DNA from: Deltaproteobacteria bacterium
Lineage (GTDB): Bacteria; Desulfobacterota; BSN033; WVXP01
Assembly (NCBI GenBank): GCA_019308905.1
Contig: JAFDHF010000016.1
Coordinates: 1 to 63,670 of the forward strand
Length of the DNA: 63,670 bases
Reading direction: 5' to 3'
The translations under genes and the position numbers were made by a program. The notes beneath the pieces were generated by a model that saw nothing but the letters and a program-made list of their open reading frames with translations, was not told the DNA's origin and made no database searches. Shown here in pieces: positions 39,427 through 47,210 of this stretch (the stretch's first letter is position 1; each line of letters starts with the position of its first letter).

Positions 39427-40176
39427 TTACTTTCTGGCAACCCCGGGGAGGGAGAATTCCAGGCGGAACGGATTGAAGGAGGTATCATAGTCATAGACAT
39501 CGACCCTTTCGATCCGCTTCAGAAGGCCGCACAACCGATAAGTCACGGGTGTCATCACGACCTCAACGCCCACCTTGAAAAGGTAATTGGCCACCACGAG
39601 ACTCGCCATGGCCGAAACCGGGAACACCCCCAGCAGTGTGGCAATACCCACAAACAGAACCGTGTCCACCCCTTCCCCCACGATGGTGCTTCCTATGGTT
39701 CTGGCCCAGAGCCACCGGCCTCGGGTGACGATCTTCATCTTGGCCAAGACGTAGCTGTTCGAAAACTCTCCTGCCCAGTAGGCGCAAAGACTCGCCGCAA
39801 TGATGCCGCCATTGCCGACCGAACCCAGAATCTTGTCATAGGCCGCTTGACCGGCCGCTCTCTCCCATGAGGGTTCACCTGGGAGTCTGCCCAGGACGAA
39901 GAAAGTCAGGCTCATCAGGGCCGCACATCCGAAGCCGGTCCATATCACCCTCCGGCTTATCCGGTACCCGTAGACCTCTGTCAGCACATCACCAAAGATG
40001 TAGCTCAAGGGAAAGAGGAAGGTCCCTCCGTCAAAGGCCAGGGGGAAGGTTCCGATCGAGACCCTCAGGTCGACAATCTTCGCCGCAGAAGCGATGTTGC
40101 TGGTTAGAAGAACCGTCACAAAGAGGGCAGTCACGGTTCCAAGCAGATGGTAATGGTTCCCTCTCTCCCTGTCCAT
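39427..40176 (-). CDS. Queuosine precursor transporter (YhhQ/VUT family)
   Basis: A 249-residue membrane protein with about six helices that resembles YhhQ, which imports preQ0/preQ1. Signatures: SNIASAAKIVDL, GGTFLFPLSYIFGDVLTEVYGY, and SYVLAKMKIVTRG followed by GEGVDT. The ATG at 40176 follows GAGGGG at a long spacing; the frame continues to 40239. It is probably the last gene of a creatininase-pncB-yhhQ transcript. It could feed precursors to queA/tgt some 30 kb away. Confidence 0.88.
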   Translation of the reverse strand: MDRERGNHYHLLGTVTALFVTVLLTSNIASAAKIVDLRVSIGTFPLAFDGGTFLFPLSYIFGDVLTEVYGYRISRRVIWTGFGCAALMSLTFFVLGRLPGEPSWERAAGQAAYDKILGSVGNGGIIAASLCAYWAGEFSNSYVLAKMKIVTRGRWLWARTIGSTIVGEGVDTVLFVGIATLLGVFPVSAMASLVVANYLFKVGVEVVMTPVTYRLCGLLKRIERVDVYDYDTSFNPFRLEFSLPGVARK

Positions 40177-40305
40177 AGGTTCATTGACCCCTCTTTCCCC
40201 ATGCCGCGACTCGCCCTGAGGGCCGAAGAGACATGCCAAATCCGGGTCATGCCGAAACGGAGTTCGACCCGCCCAAGGGTCGTCACGGGCGACCGATGCA
40301 GGACT

Positions 40306-41760
40306 TCACTGGTGCATCAGCAGCAGGCGTTCCTTCACCCGGTTGAGCTTCTCACTGAGGCTGACCTTATAGATATGCGGATTGGTGAGACGCTTGTATT
40401 CAGGCTCGAGCCTCTCCAGATTTCTAAAGGTATTTGCCTGGATTTCTCTCAAGCTCGGCCGTTCATACACCAGTTCACCATTCAGAAAAACCGGGACCAG
40501 CAACTCCTGGGGCTCAAAAGGGGGCCTGTAGGTCTTACATATGTGCGGGTACATGGGATGGCACCCTGTAATCGGGTGCGATCCGTCAACGGTCTCATCC
40601 TCCCTGAGGAGAATGTCCCCCTGCATCACCATGTTGTGGTTCAGAATCCTGACCACCTTGTTCCGCCCCGGGTTGGTAATCTTTTCCGGGTCTCCAGAAA
40701 CCTTGATCTTAGGGGTCATCTGGCCGTTTTCCTCGATGGCGGTCAACTTATAAACTCCGCCCAGGGCCGGGTGATCCCAACAGGTGACCAGCCTGGTCCC
40801 CACTCCCCAGATATCGATTCTGGCTCCCTGTTTCTTCAGACTCTCGATGATCCACTCGTCCAGTTCACTCGATGCCACGATCTTGGCATGACTCAGTCCA
40901 GCCCTGTCAAGCATCTCTCTGGCCTTCTTGCTGAGATACGCCAGATCCCCGCTGTCCAGACGGATGCCGAGGAACCGGTGCCCCCTTCTCTCGAGTTCTC
41001 TTGCCGCCTCAATTGCATTAGGGACGCCGCTTTTCAGGGTGTCATAGGTGTCGACCAGGAGGATGCACGAGTCCGGGAAAGTCCTCGCATAGGCCCTGAA
41101 CGACTCCAATTCGTCGGGAAAACTCTCCACCCAGCTGTGAGCATGGGTCCCCTTTACCGGGATGTCGAACATCAGCCCGGCCTGCACGTTGGACGTGGAC
41201 TCGCAGCCTCCGATAAAGGCGGCACGAGCGGCACTGATCGCCCCATTGGGTCCCTGGGCCCGTCTCATACCGAATTCGATGACCGGGTCTCCTTCCGCAG
41301 CCAGACAAACCCTGGCCGCCTTGGTGGCAATCAAGGTCTGATAGTTCATTATGTTTAGGAGGGTCGTCTCCAGGATCTGCGCTTCGGGAAGGGGAGCGGT
41401 CACCCTGATCAGGGTTTCGTGGGGAAAGACGACGGTTCCCTCCGGAATGGCAAGGAGGTCTCCGGTGAACCGAAATCTCTCGAATTTCCGGAGTATCTCC
41501 TTGGAGAATATGCCGAGGCTGTCAAGGGCCTCGAGGTGGGAATCTTCAAACCTCAGGTTGAGGATGTAGTCGATCAACTGGTCAAGGCCTGCCACCACGC
41601 AAAACCCCCCTCCAAAGGGTAACGTCCTGAAAAACCAATCAAAATTAGCCATCTGCCGCGCCTTGCCCTCCTGAAAATACCCGGCCACCATGGTGAGCTG
41701 GTAGAGATCGGTCAGGAGAGTCAGCTCATTCATAGGGTATCTGTCCTCACTTGATTCCAT
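40306..41760 (-). CDS. pncB: Nicotinate phosphoribosyltransferase
   Basis: A 484-residue NAD-salvage enzyme that converts nicotinate and PRPP to nicotinate mononucleotide. Signatures are LLTDLYQLTMVAGYF at the N-terminus, FGMRRAQGPNGAISAARAAF, GTHAHSWVESFPDE, the LLVDTYDTLKSGVPNAI barrel segment and GIRLDSGDLAYLSK. AAGGAGG is ideally placed before the ATG at 41760. It follows the creatininase-family gene by 38 bases. Confidence 0.95.
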   Translation of the reverse strand: MESSEDRYPMNELTLLTDLYQLTMVAGYFQEGKARQMANFDWFFRTLPFGGGFCVVAGLDQLIDYILNLRFEDSHLEALDSLGIFSKEILRKFERFRFTGDLLAIPEGTVVFPHETLIRVTAPLPEAQILETTLLNIMNYQTLIATKAARVCLAAEGDPVIEFGMRRAQGPNGAISAARAAFIGGCESTSNVQAGLMFDIPVKGTHAHSWVESFPDELESFRAYARTFPDSCILLVDTYDTLKSGVPNAIEAARELERRGHRFLGIRLDSGDLAYLSKKAREMLDRAGLSHAKIVASSELDEWIIESLKKQGARIDIWGVGTRLVTCWDHPALGGVYKLTAIEENGQMTPKIKVSGDPEKITNPGRNKVVRILNHNMVMQGDILLREDETVDGSHPITGCHPMYPHICKTYRPPFEPQELLVPVFLNGELVYERPSLREIQANTFRNLERLEPEYKRLTNPHIYKVSLSEKLNRVKERLLLMHQ

Positions 41761-41798
41761 AGGTTCCTCCTTCGTGGAAAAAACCGGAGTCCCCCGTT

Positions 41799-42521
41799 CT
41801 ATTCCGAAAAACCATCAATCCTCCGAATCAGGTCACAGAGCCTCCCGACGCAGAGCTCAATCAGTCTTCTCCCTTTTTCCGGGCTGGCCTTGCCGGGATC
41901 GCCCCACACACCTCCAGGCCAGTACTTCCTCCTCGACCTCACCACTATCGGCTCAGGGAAAAGGGGGAACTCTGCTTTGGAAGTCCCCTTGACCAGATGA
42001 GGCCTCACGGCGAGCATGGCCGATGTCTCCAACTCGCCAGCGTGGAAGTCGTTCTCCGTCTCGATCCATTCGGGTACCCCCCCCTCGGCCACCAGATCGA
42101 AAATAGACAAGACGGCCAGAACAAGGCCGTCGATCTCCTCCACAAGGCTCTCGCCTATCTCCCTCAACGCCCCGATATGGATAGTACCCGCATGTCCAGA
42201 GACGAGAATGAATCGCCTCAGTCCCTGCCGGTACAGCGAATGGACGATGTCACGGACGACCGCCCTTAATGTTCCCGCGGAGATCCCCACAGAACCCGGA
42301 TGGTCCCGGGTGCTCCTGAGAACACCGTAAGGCAAAGGTGGAGAGACGAAGACATCCACCACCTCAGCGGCTCTTCTCGCCAGTTCGTAAGCCTCCACCG
42401 TGTCGGTGGCAAGGGGGAGATGGCCACCGTGTTCTTCAAGGGAACCAACAGGGATCAGCACCGTCTGGGTCCTTTTGACGGCTCTCTCAAAATCTTCCAT
42501 GGTCATCTCTTCCATGAGCAT
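41799..42521 (-). CDS. Creatininase-family metal-dependent amidohydrolase
   Basis: A 240-residue member of the creatininase family, which hydrolyses amide or cyclic amide bonds with two metal ions. Ligand-bearing motifs are EEHGGHLPLATD (Glu-30, His-31/34, Asp-40), VSGHAG and FHAGELETS. Creatinine is an unlikely substrate; members also act in cofactor pathways. It leads the operon with pncB, so an amide linked to nicotinate or NAD turnover is a plausible but unproven substrate. Clear promoter upstream. Confidence 0.85.
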   Translation of the reverse strand: MLMEEMTMEDFERAVKRTQTVLIPVGSLEEHGGHLPLATDTVEAYELARRAAEVVDVFVSPPLPYGVLRSTRDHPGSVGISAGTLRAVVRDIVHSLYRQGLRRFILVSGHAGTIHIGALREIGESLVEEIDGLVLAVLSIFDLVAEGGVPEWIETENDFHAGELETSAMLAVRPHLVKGTSKAEFPLFPEPIVVRSRRKYWPGGVWGDPGKASPEKGRRLIELCVGRLCDLIRRIDGFSE

Positions 42522-42559
42522 ACCCGGTCTCCCCTTTCCAAACCCCTCTCGATCCAGAC

Positions 42560-42588
42560 ATTATATACACAACCTCTCCTTGTCACAA
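42560..42588 (-). promoter_or_regulatory. Promoter of the creatininase-pncB-yhhQ operon
   Basis: On the minus strand, TTGTGA (42583-42588) and a perfect TATAAT (42560-42565) with 17-base spacing, about 40 bases before the first gene. Confidence 0.65.
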
Positions 42589-42779
42589 CCGGACCCCCCA
42601 GGAGATCCCCGGTTTTGCACAAGCCCCGTGTTTCAGAAGGGCATTCCCAAAGGGATTGATTCGCCCGGAGATCCGTGATATAGACACCTCGTTCACTCCC
42701 GTCCGCTCCTATACGCGGGGTGACTCGAGAGATCCAGGAATCCCTTCGGGGGCTGCAAAGGGGAGACAGAAGCCTCCGG

Positions 42780-42795
42780 TGCCCCGTACGGGGCA
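42780..42795. repeat. 16-base perfect palindrome
   Basis: TGCCCCGTACGGGGCA is a perfect inverted repeat 30 bases before the ATG of the REC-PAS-PAS gene. It could be an operator or an RNA hairpin. The rest of the 304-base gap 42522-42825 holds the operon promoter and no gene. Confidence 0.4.
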
Positions 42796-42825
42796 AGAGG
42801 GTGGTCCGTGGGAGACGGCCGATCC

Positions 42826-44064
42826 ATGGTGAGAGAGACCGAGAAATCGAAGATCCTGATCGTCGATGACGACGAAAATTTCACCACGGTAACCTCCGCC
42901 TTTCTGGAAAGCCAAGGGTACACCATCTATACGGCCGTCACAGGCCAGGAAGCGCTCGAGAAGGCCTCTTCGGACAGGCCTGAAATAGTGCTCCTCGACC
43001 TCATTCTTCCGGATGCCGAAGGAACCGAAATCCTCAAGAGGCTTCGTCAGATCGACCGGAACCTCGCCGTAATCACAGTCACAGGTTATGGGGATGAACA
43101 CCGGGCCGTCAATGTGATGAAAGCCGGATCTTGTGATTACCTCACGAAACCTTTCAGGTTCGCCGAGCTGGTACATTCTATTGAGAAGGCCTCGATGTGG
43201 CGGGAGGTCCAGATCATCGACGACATGTCAGAGGGATATCTCGCTCTCGACAACGGGAAGATCGCCTTCGCCAATCGCTCCGTCTATGACCTGCTCGGTT
43301 ATTCAAGAGAAGAAATAACCGGTATGGACCTCTCCCGTCTTTTCCCGAAGGAGGGGGCAGGTACCTTCGAGCGGCAGAAAGACGCATCCCCCGAAGCATG
43401 GCGGACCCTGGAGCTGGAAGCCGTGCACCATGACGGAAGCAGACACACTCTCATGGCACGCATAGGCAACGATACATTCCAGGGCAGAAAAATCGTCGCC
43501 CTCGTCTTCAAGGATATCACTGCCACAAAGCACCTGGAGGCGGCTCTGGAAGAAACCCAGACACTCTATGAAAACCTGATTTTGAACGCCAACGATGCAA
43601 TCACCCTGATCGACCCGGAGGGAACCTTCGCCCTGGTCAACCCCAAATTCTGCGAAATCTCCGGTTACTCTGAGGGAGAAACAAAGACCCTCCACTTCTC
43701 CAAACTCATCCATCCGGAGGATCTCCCCCTGTTTGCCGACCACCACCGGAGGAGATTGGCGGGAGAGGACGTCCCCAGCAATGATCAGTTCAGGATGATA
43801 CGAAAGACGGGGGAGGTCATCTTCGTCGACTTCAACGCGAGCGTGGTCAAGAAGGAGGGCAAAATCATCGGAATCCAGGCCATCGCCAGAGACATTACAG
43901 AGAGGAAACAGGCCGAAAAGGAGTTGCAGGATAGAATGACCGAGCTCGAAAAATGGCACAAACTGACCATCGACCGCGAGCTGCGAATGATCGAGCTGAA
44001 GAAGAAGATCGAAGAGTTGGAAACCCAGCTCGCCCATCTCAAGAAACTCAAAGGGATCGACTAG
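42826..44064 (+). CDS. Response regulator with two PAS domains and no output or kinase domain
   Basis: 412 residues from the ATG at 42826. A full receiver domain: acidic pocket D14-D16, phosphoacceptor D58 in VLLDLILP, Thr in VTGYG and Lys in LTKPF. Two PAS domains follow, about residues 130-235 and 245-365. The protein ends in a coiled helix (ELRMIELKKKIEELETQ) of the sort that usually leads into a histidine kinase core, yet none follows and none is visible in the next 500 bases. It may sense a ligand or signal and act by protein contact, perhaps on the sigma-54 activator downstream. Confidence 0.85.
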   Translation: MVRETEKSKILIVDDDENFTTVTSAFLESQGYTIYTAVTGQEALEKASSDRPEIVLLDLILPDAEGTEILKRLRQIDRNLAVITVTGYGDEHRAVNVMKAGSCDYLTKPFRFAELVHSIEKASMWREVQIIDDMSEGYLALDNGKIAFANRSVYDLLGYSREEITGMDLSRLFPKEGAGTFERQKDASPEAWRTLELEAVHHDGSRHTLMARIGNDTFQGRKIVALVFKDITATKHLEAALEETQTLYENLILNANDAITLIDPEGTFALVNPKFCEISGYSEGETKTLHFSKLIHPEDLPLFADHHRRRLAGEDVPSNDQFRMIRKTGEVIFVDFNASVVKKEGKIIGIQAIARDITERKQAEKELQDRMTELEKWHKLTIDRELRMIELKKKIEELETQLAHLKKLKGID

Positions 44065-44588
44065 CCCCGCCCCTCCTTGCGGTGAAACTCGGGGAGCCGC
44101 GGCAATCCGTCCTGACATTTCGTCCTTCTGATCTGAAGAAATGTCCGATGCGGGGCGGCACGATTCACCCCTGTGCCGGACCTCTGTGTGAAGCCGCCGA
44201 CCCGGCGAACGATCCGTGTTCTTGCCGAGAAATCCCCTGGGCGTGGAGCAGACAAAACCACCGACAGCTCGGTTCGTCCCCTGATCCTCGCCCCCCCAAG
44301 CCCTTGAATCCCCACTCCCGGCAGCCGCCGCCGCAGTGGACCACAGGTGCACCTGAAACCGTAGAATGCCTGCAAGAGACCCCCCGGGGGAGCACCGGGA
44401 AGAGAATCGTACAGATGGCATCAAAATTGCTGATCTCCTCTGAGGAAGTACCCAATCAATCCCTTCAATTCCGGGTCCTGGAGTGGACCAAACCCTGATG
44501 CAGTCCTGCAAGGCACCGGGAAGAAAGAGTCAAACCCTCCATCGGGTTCACCCGGGCCAACAGGGTCACGGCAGGGGAGAGGCGAAAC
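44065..44588 (+). other. 524-base gene-free stretch with hairpin and sigma-54-type promoter
   Basis: No supported gene in any frame; an open frame running in from 43953 lacks family features and is out of frame with the real gene. GACATTT (44114-44120) and AAATGTC (44139-44145) form a stem with an inner CTTC/GAAG helix, 50 bases after the preceding stop. A sigma-54-like promoter lies near the 3' end. The middle part is GC-rich and unassigned. Confidence 0.5.
44416..44431 (+). promoter_or_regulatory. Sigma-54-type (-24/-12) promoter
   Basis: TGGCAT (44416-44421), 5 bases, then TTGCT (44427-44431). GG and GC are exactly 10 bases apart, as sigma-54 requires. The start site would be near 44442, about 147 bases before the GTG of a sigma-54 activator gene, suggesting self-activation. 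Confidence 0.6.
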
Positions 44589-45968
44589 GTGTCGAGAGTT
44601 CTGCTGATCGAGGAAGACAGCACCGAGTACAACCGCATGATGGAAGCCCTTGCCAGCACGGGCCACGAAGTCAGCGGAGCCAGGACAGGTCAGGCGGCTC
44701 TCGATTCCATCCACAGGTCCATATTCGACGTTGTCGTGGAAAAGGTTGGGATGAGAGAACCCGAGAGTCGCGAGATCTTTCATGCCATCAAGGAGAAGAA
44801 TCCCCCCACACGGGTCATCCTGGTCTCTGACGTGGCTTGCGTCTCTGAAGCCGTTGAACTCATGAAGATCGGGGCTGATGATTTCCTTCAGAAACCACTC
44901 AGCATGGATATGTTGGAGATCAAGGTCCGACAGGCCCTGAACAACCGAAGCCTGTCCAATGAGGTGGATTTTCTCCGCCACGGATCCGGCCTGATCTACC
45001 AGTTCAACGATATCACCGGCAAGTGCCCGCAGATGCAAAAAATCTTCAGTGTGCTCAAGAAGATCACAAGGAGCAATGCCACGGTCCTGATCACCGGTGA
45101 AACAGGGACGGGGAAGGAACTGATCGCAGGTGCCATTCATTACAACAGCGAAAGGAGAAACAGGCCCTTTGTGAGCGTCAACTGTGCGGCCCTCCAGGAG
45201 ACCCTCCTTGAGAGTGAACTCTTCGGTCATGAGAGGGGCGCCTTTACCGGTGCGGTCAAGCAAAGGAGTGGAAGACTCGAACAGGCCAACACGGGAACCA
45301 TCTTCCTCGACGAGATTGGAGACATGAGCCTCAGGATCCAGGCAAAGGTGCTCCGTGTTCTGCAGGAGCGGCGGTTCGAGAGGCTCGGGGGCAACAAGAC
45401 AATCCAGGTGGATCTGCGGATTCTGGCAGCCACCAACAAGAACCTCATCGAAGAGATCGAAAACGGCCGGTTCAGGGAAGAGCTCTACTTCCGGATCAAT
45501 GTTATCCACATCGAGCTGCCCCCCCTGCGGGAAAGGGGAGGCGACATAGAGCTGCTCGCCACCTATTTTCTCGACAAGTTCCGAAGATCCCTCAACCGGA
45601 ACATCAGAGGTTTCAGCCCCAGAGCCCTTGCGGCAATACACGAGTACCCATGGCCCGGAAACGTTCGGGAACTGAGAAACGTGATCGAAAGGGCGGTTCT
45701 CATGGCTCAGGGGGATGTTCTGGAGGAAGAGGATCTCCTGCTCGAGGGCGGACTCGCTCAGATTGCCTCCCACACCAAAAAGCCTCTCCAAAACGACGAG
45801 GTACCCAAACTCAAGGAGCTTGAAAAGAGCACCATTCTCGACGCCTTGGAAAAGACCCACTGGATTCAGCAGGATGCCGCTAAACTGCTCGGGGTCAGCA
45901 AAAGGGTCATCCACTATAAGATCAAGAAATACGGCATCAAGCATCCGAGATGGATAAAGAACCGCTAG
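44589..45968 (+). CDS. Sigma-54-dependent activator with degenerate receiver domain
   Basis: A 459-residue NtrC-type regulator: receiver (1-120), AAA+ core (about 140-375) and a Fis-type HTH (DAAKLLGVSKRVIHYKIKKYG). The core is complete: Walker A GETGTGKE near 170, GAFTGA near 217, FLDEIGDM, and the LPPLRERGGDIELLA segment. In the receiver, the phosphoacceptor position in FDVVVEKVGM is Lys (K52), although an acidic pair (E9, D10) and the LQKP lysine remain. Classical phosphorylation is therefore unlikely. GTG start with GGGGAGAGG upstream. Confidence 0.93.
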   Translation: MSRVLLIEEDSTEYNRMMEALASTGHEVSGARTGQAALDSIHRSIFDVVVEKVGMREPESREIFHAIKEKNPPTRVILVSDVACVSEAVELMKIGADDFLQKPLSMDMLEIKVRQALNNRSLSNEVDFLRHGSGLIYQFNDITGKCPQMQKIFSVLKKITRSNATVLITGETGTGKELIAGAIHYNSERRNRPFVSVNCAALQETLLESELFGHERGAFTGAVKQRSGRLEQANTGTIFLDEIGDMSLRIQAKVLRVLQERRFERLGGNKTIQVDLRILAATNKNLIEEIENGRFREELYFRINVIHIELPPLRERGGDIELLATYFLDKFRRSLNRNIRGFSPRALAAIHEYPWPGNVRELRNVIERAVLMAQGDVLEEEDLLLEGGLAQIASHTKKPLQNDEVPKLKELEKSTILDALEKTHWIQQDAAKLLGVSKRVIHYKIKKYGIKHPRWIKNR

Positions 45969-45980
45969 GTCCTTCGGACC
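45968..45980 (+). terminator. Small hairpin overlapping the stop of the sigma-54 activator gene
   Basis: GGTCC-TTC-GGACC starts at the last base of the stop codon. Five base pairs and no T-run; weak support as a terminator. Confidence 0.25.
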
Positions 45981-46129
45981 GGAGGGGGAAAGAAGAACGG
46001 GGCGCCGAGCTCTTTCGGCCGGACTTCCCTTACTCTTCGATCAAGAATTCTTCCAACCCCGCGGCTTCCATGGCATCGCTCGGGGAAAAGGTGCTGTCCG
46101 AAAGTCGGAAAACACCAGTTGTTTGGAGG

Positions 46130-46158
46130 TTGACAAGAAACCATCGATATGGGATAGC
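46130..46158 (+). promoter_or_regulatory. Candidate promoter of the M23 peptidase gene
   Basis: Perfect TTGACA (46130-46135) with GATAGC 17 bases later (46153-46158). The -10 is poor. It lies about 45 bases before the TTG start. Confidence 0.4.
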
Positions 46159-46200
46159 TCTTACGAGCGCTTCCCCATCCGGGCCTAAAGGAGGTGTCCC

Positions 46201-47154
46201 TTGCGCGAAGAAGGGGATCTGAGTGTCCTGATATTCTCAAACGAATCCTCAAAGGTGAGACGACTCAGGATGTCGGGGGGTTGGTTCGGCTTTCTGGCTT
46301 TTGTCCTCTGTGCCTTTCTCTTCGCTTCCGGCTTTCTCGCCTGGCACTATTTCCGGGCTAGAGAAGCCCGCCTTTATCTCGCCTCGTTGCGGGAAGAGAG
46401 TGAAATCCAAAAATCCAAGCTACGCCTCGTTGCGGACAGAATCTCGCACCTGGAGACCCAGATATCGAAGATCCGCGAGTTCGATTCAAAGCTCCGGGTT
46501 GTTGCCAATCTCGAGCCCCCGCCTTCCACCACCTCCGGCATAGGTGGTCCCACGCCCAAGGATGTCCGGGAAGAGATGATTCTCCAGGAAAACCAGGCCG
46601 GCCTCGTCCGCCAGATGAAGGCGGATCTGGAGAGGTTGGCCATGGAGGCTCAGGTCGAACAGGCGAGCCTCCAGCGACTCGAGACCCTGCTCCAGGGCAA
46701 GCGGGAACAGCTTGCCTGCACGCCGTCCATTCTTCCCGCCCGGGGGTGGATCTCTTCAGGCTTCGGATACCGCATCTCTCCCTTTACTGGGACGATCCAG
46801 ATGCATGAGGGGATCGATATTTCCAACGCCGTGGGAACACCCATTGTTGCTCCGGCCGACGGCCTGGTGGTCAAGGTGGGGCGTGAATATGGATACGGCA
46901 AGGTCATCGTCATCAACCATGGTTACGGCATTATCACGCTTTACGGCCACCTTCACAAAACCCATGTCAAGATCGGCCAGAAAGTGAAACGAGGGGATCT
47001 TATCGGAGAGGTTGGAAACACGGGCCGATCCACCGGCCCCCATCTCCACTACGAGGTGAGGGTGCGAAACGTACCCGTTGACCCGAGAAAGTACATTCTC
47101 TTCGGATACCCAGAGTCACGGCAACTGGGCCGCATGGCCTCTTTTTCGAAGTGA
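46201..47154 (+). CDS. M23 family (LytM-type) murein peptidase, membrane anchored
   Basis: 317 residues. One N-terminal membrane helix (FGFLAFVLCAFLFASGFLAW) leads to a periplasmic coiled coil (about residues 60-110 and 135-175) and a C-terminal M23 domain. The zinc ligands are present: HEGIDIS, and HLHYEVR near the end. The layout resembles proteins that cut or sense peptidoglycan at division or elongation sites. TTG start with AAAGGAGGTG upstream, an excellent ribosome site. Confidence 0.92.
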   Translation: MREEGDLSVLIFSNESSKVRRLRMSGGWFGFLAFVLCAFLFASGFLAWHYFRAREARLYLASLREESEIQKSKLRLVADRISHLETQISKIREFDSKLRVVANLEPPPSTTSGIGGPTPKDVREEMILQENQAGLVRQMKADLERLAMEAQVEQASLQRLETLLQGKREQLACTPSILPARGWISSGFGYRISPFTGTIQMHEGIDISNAVGTPIVAPADGLVVKVGREYGYGKVIVINHGYGIITLYGHLHKTHVKIGQKVKRGDLIGEVGNTGRSTGPHLHYEVRVRNVPVDPRKYILFGYPESRQLGRMASFSK

Positions 47155-47210
47155 CCTTCCCCCCACCCAAGCATCTCGATTCTCTTTGCTGGCTGGTGGG
47201 ATTCCCCCAA

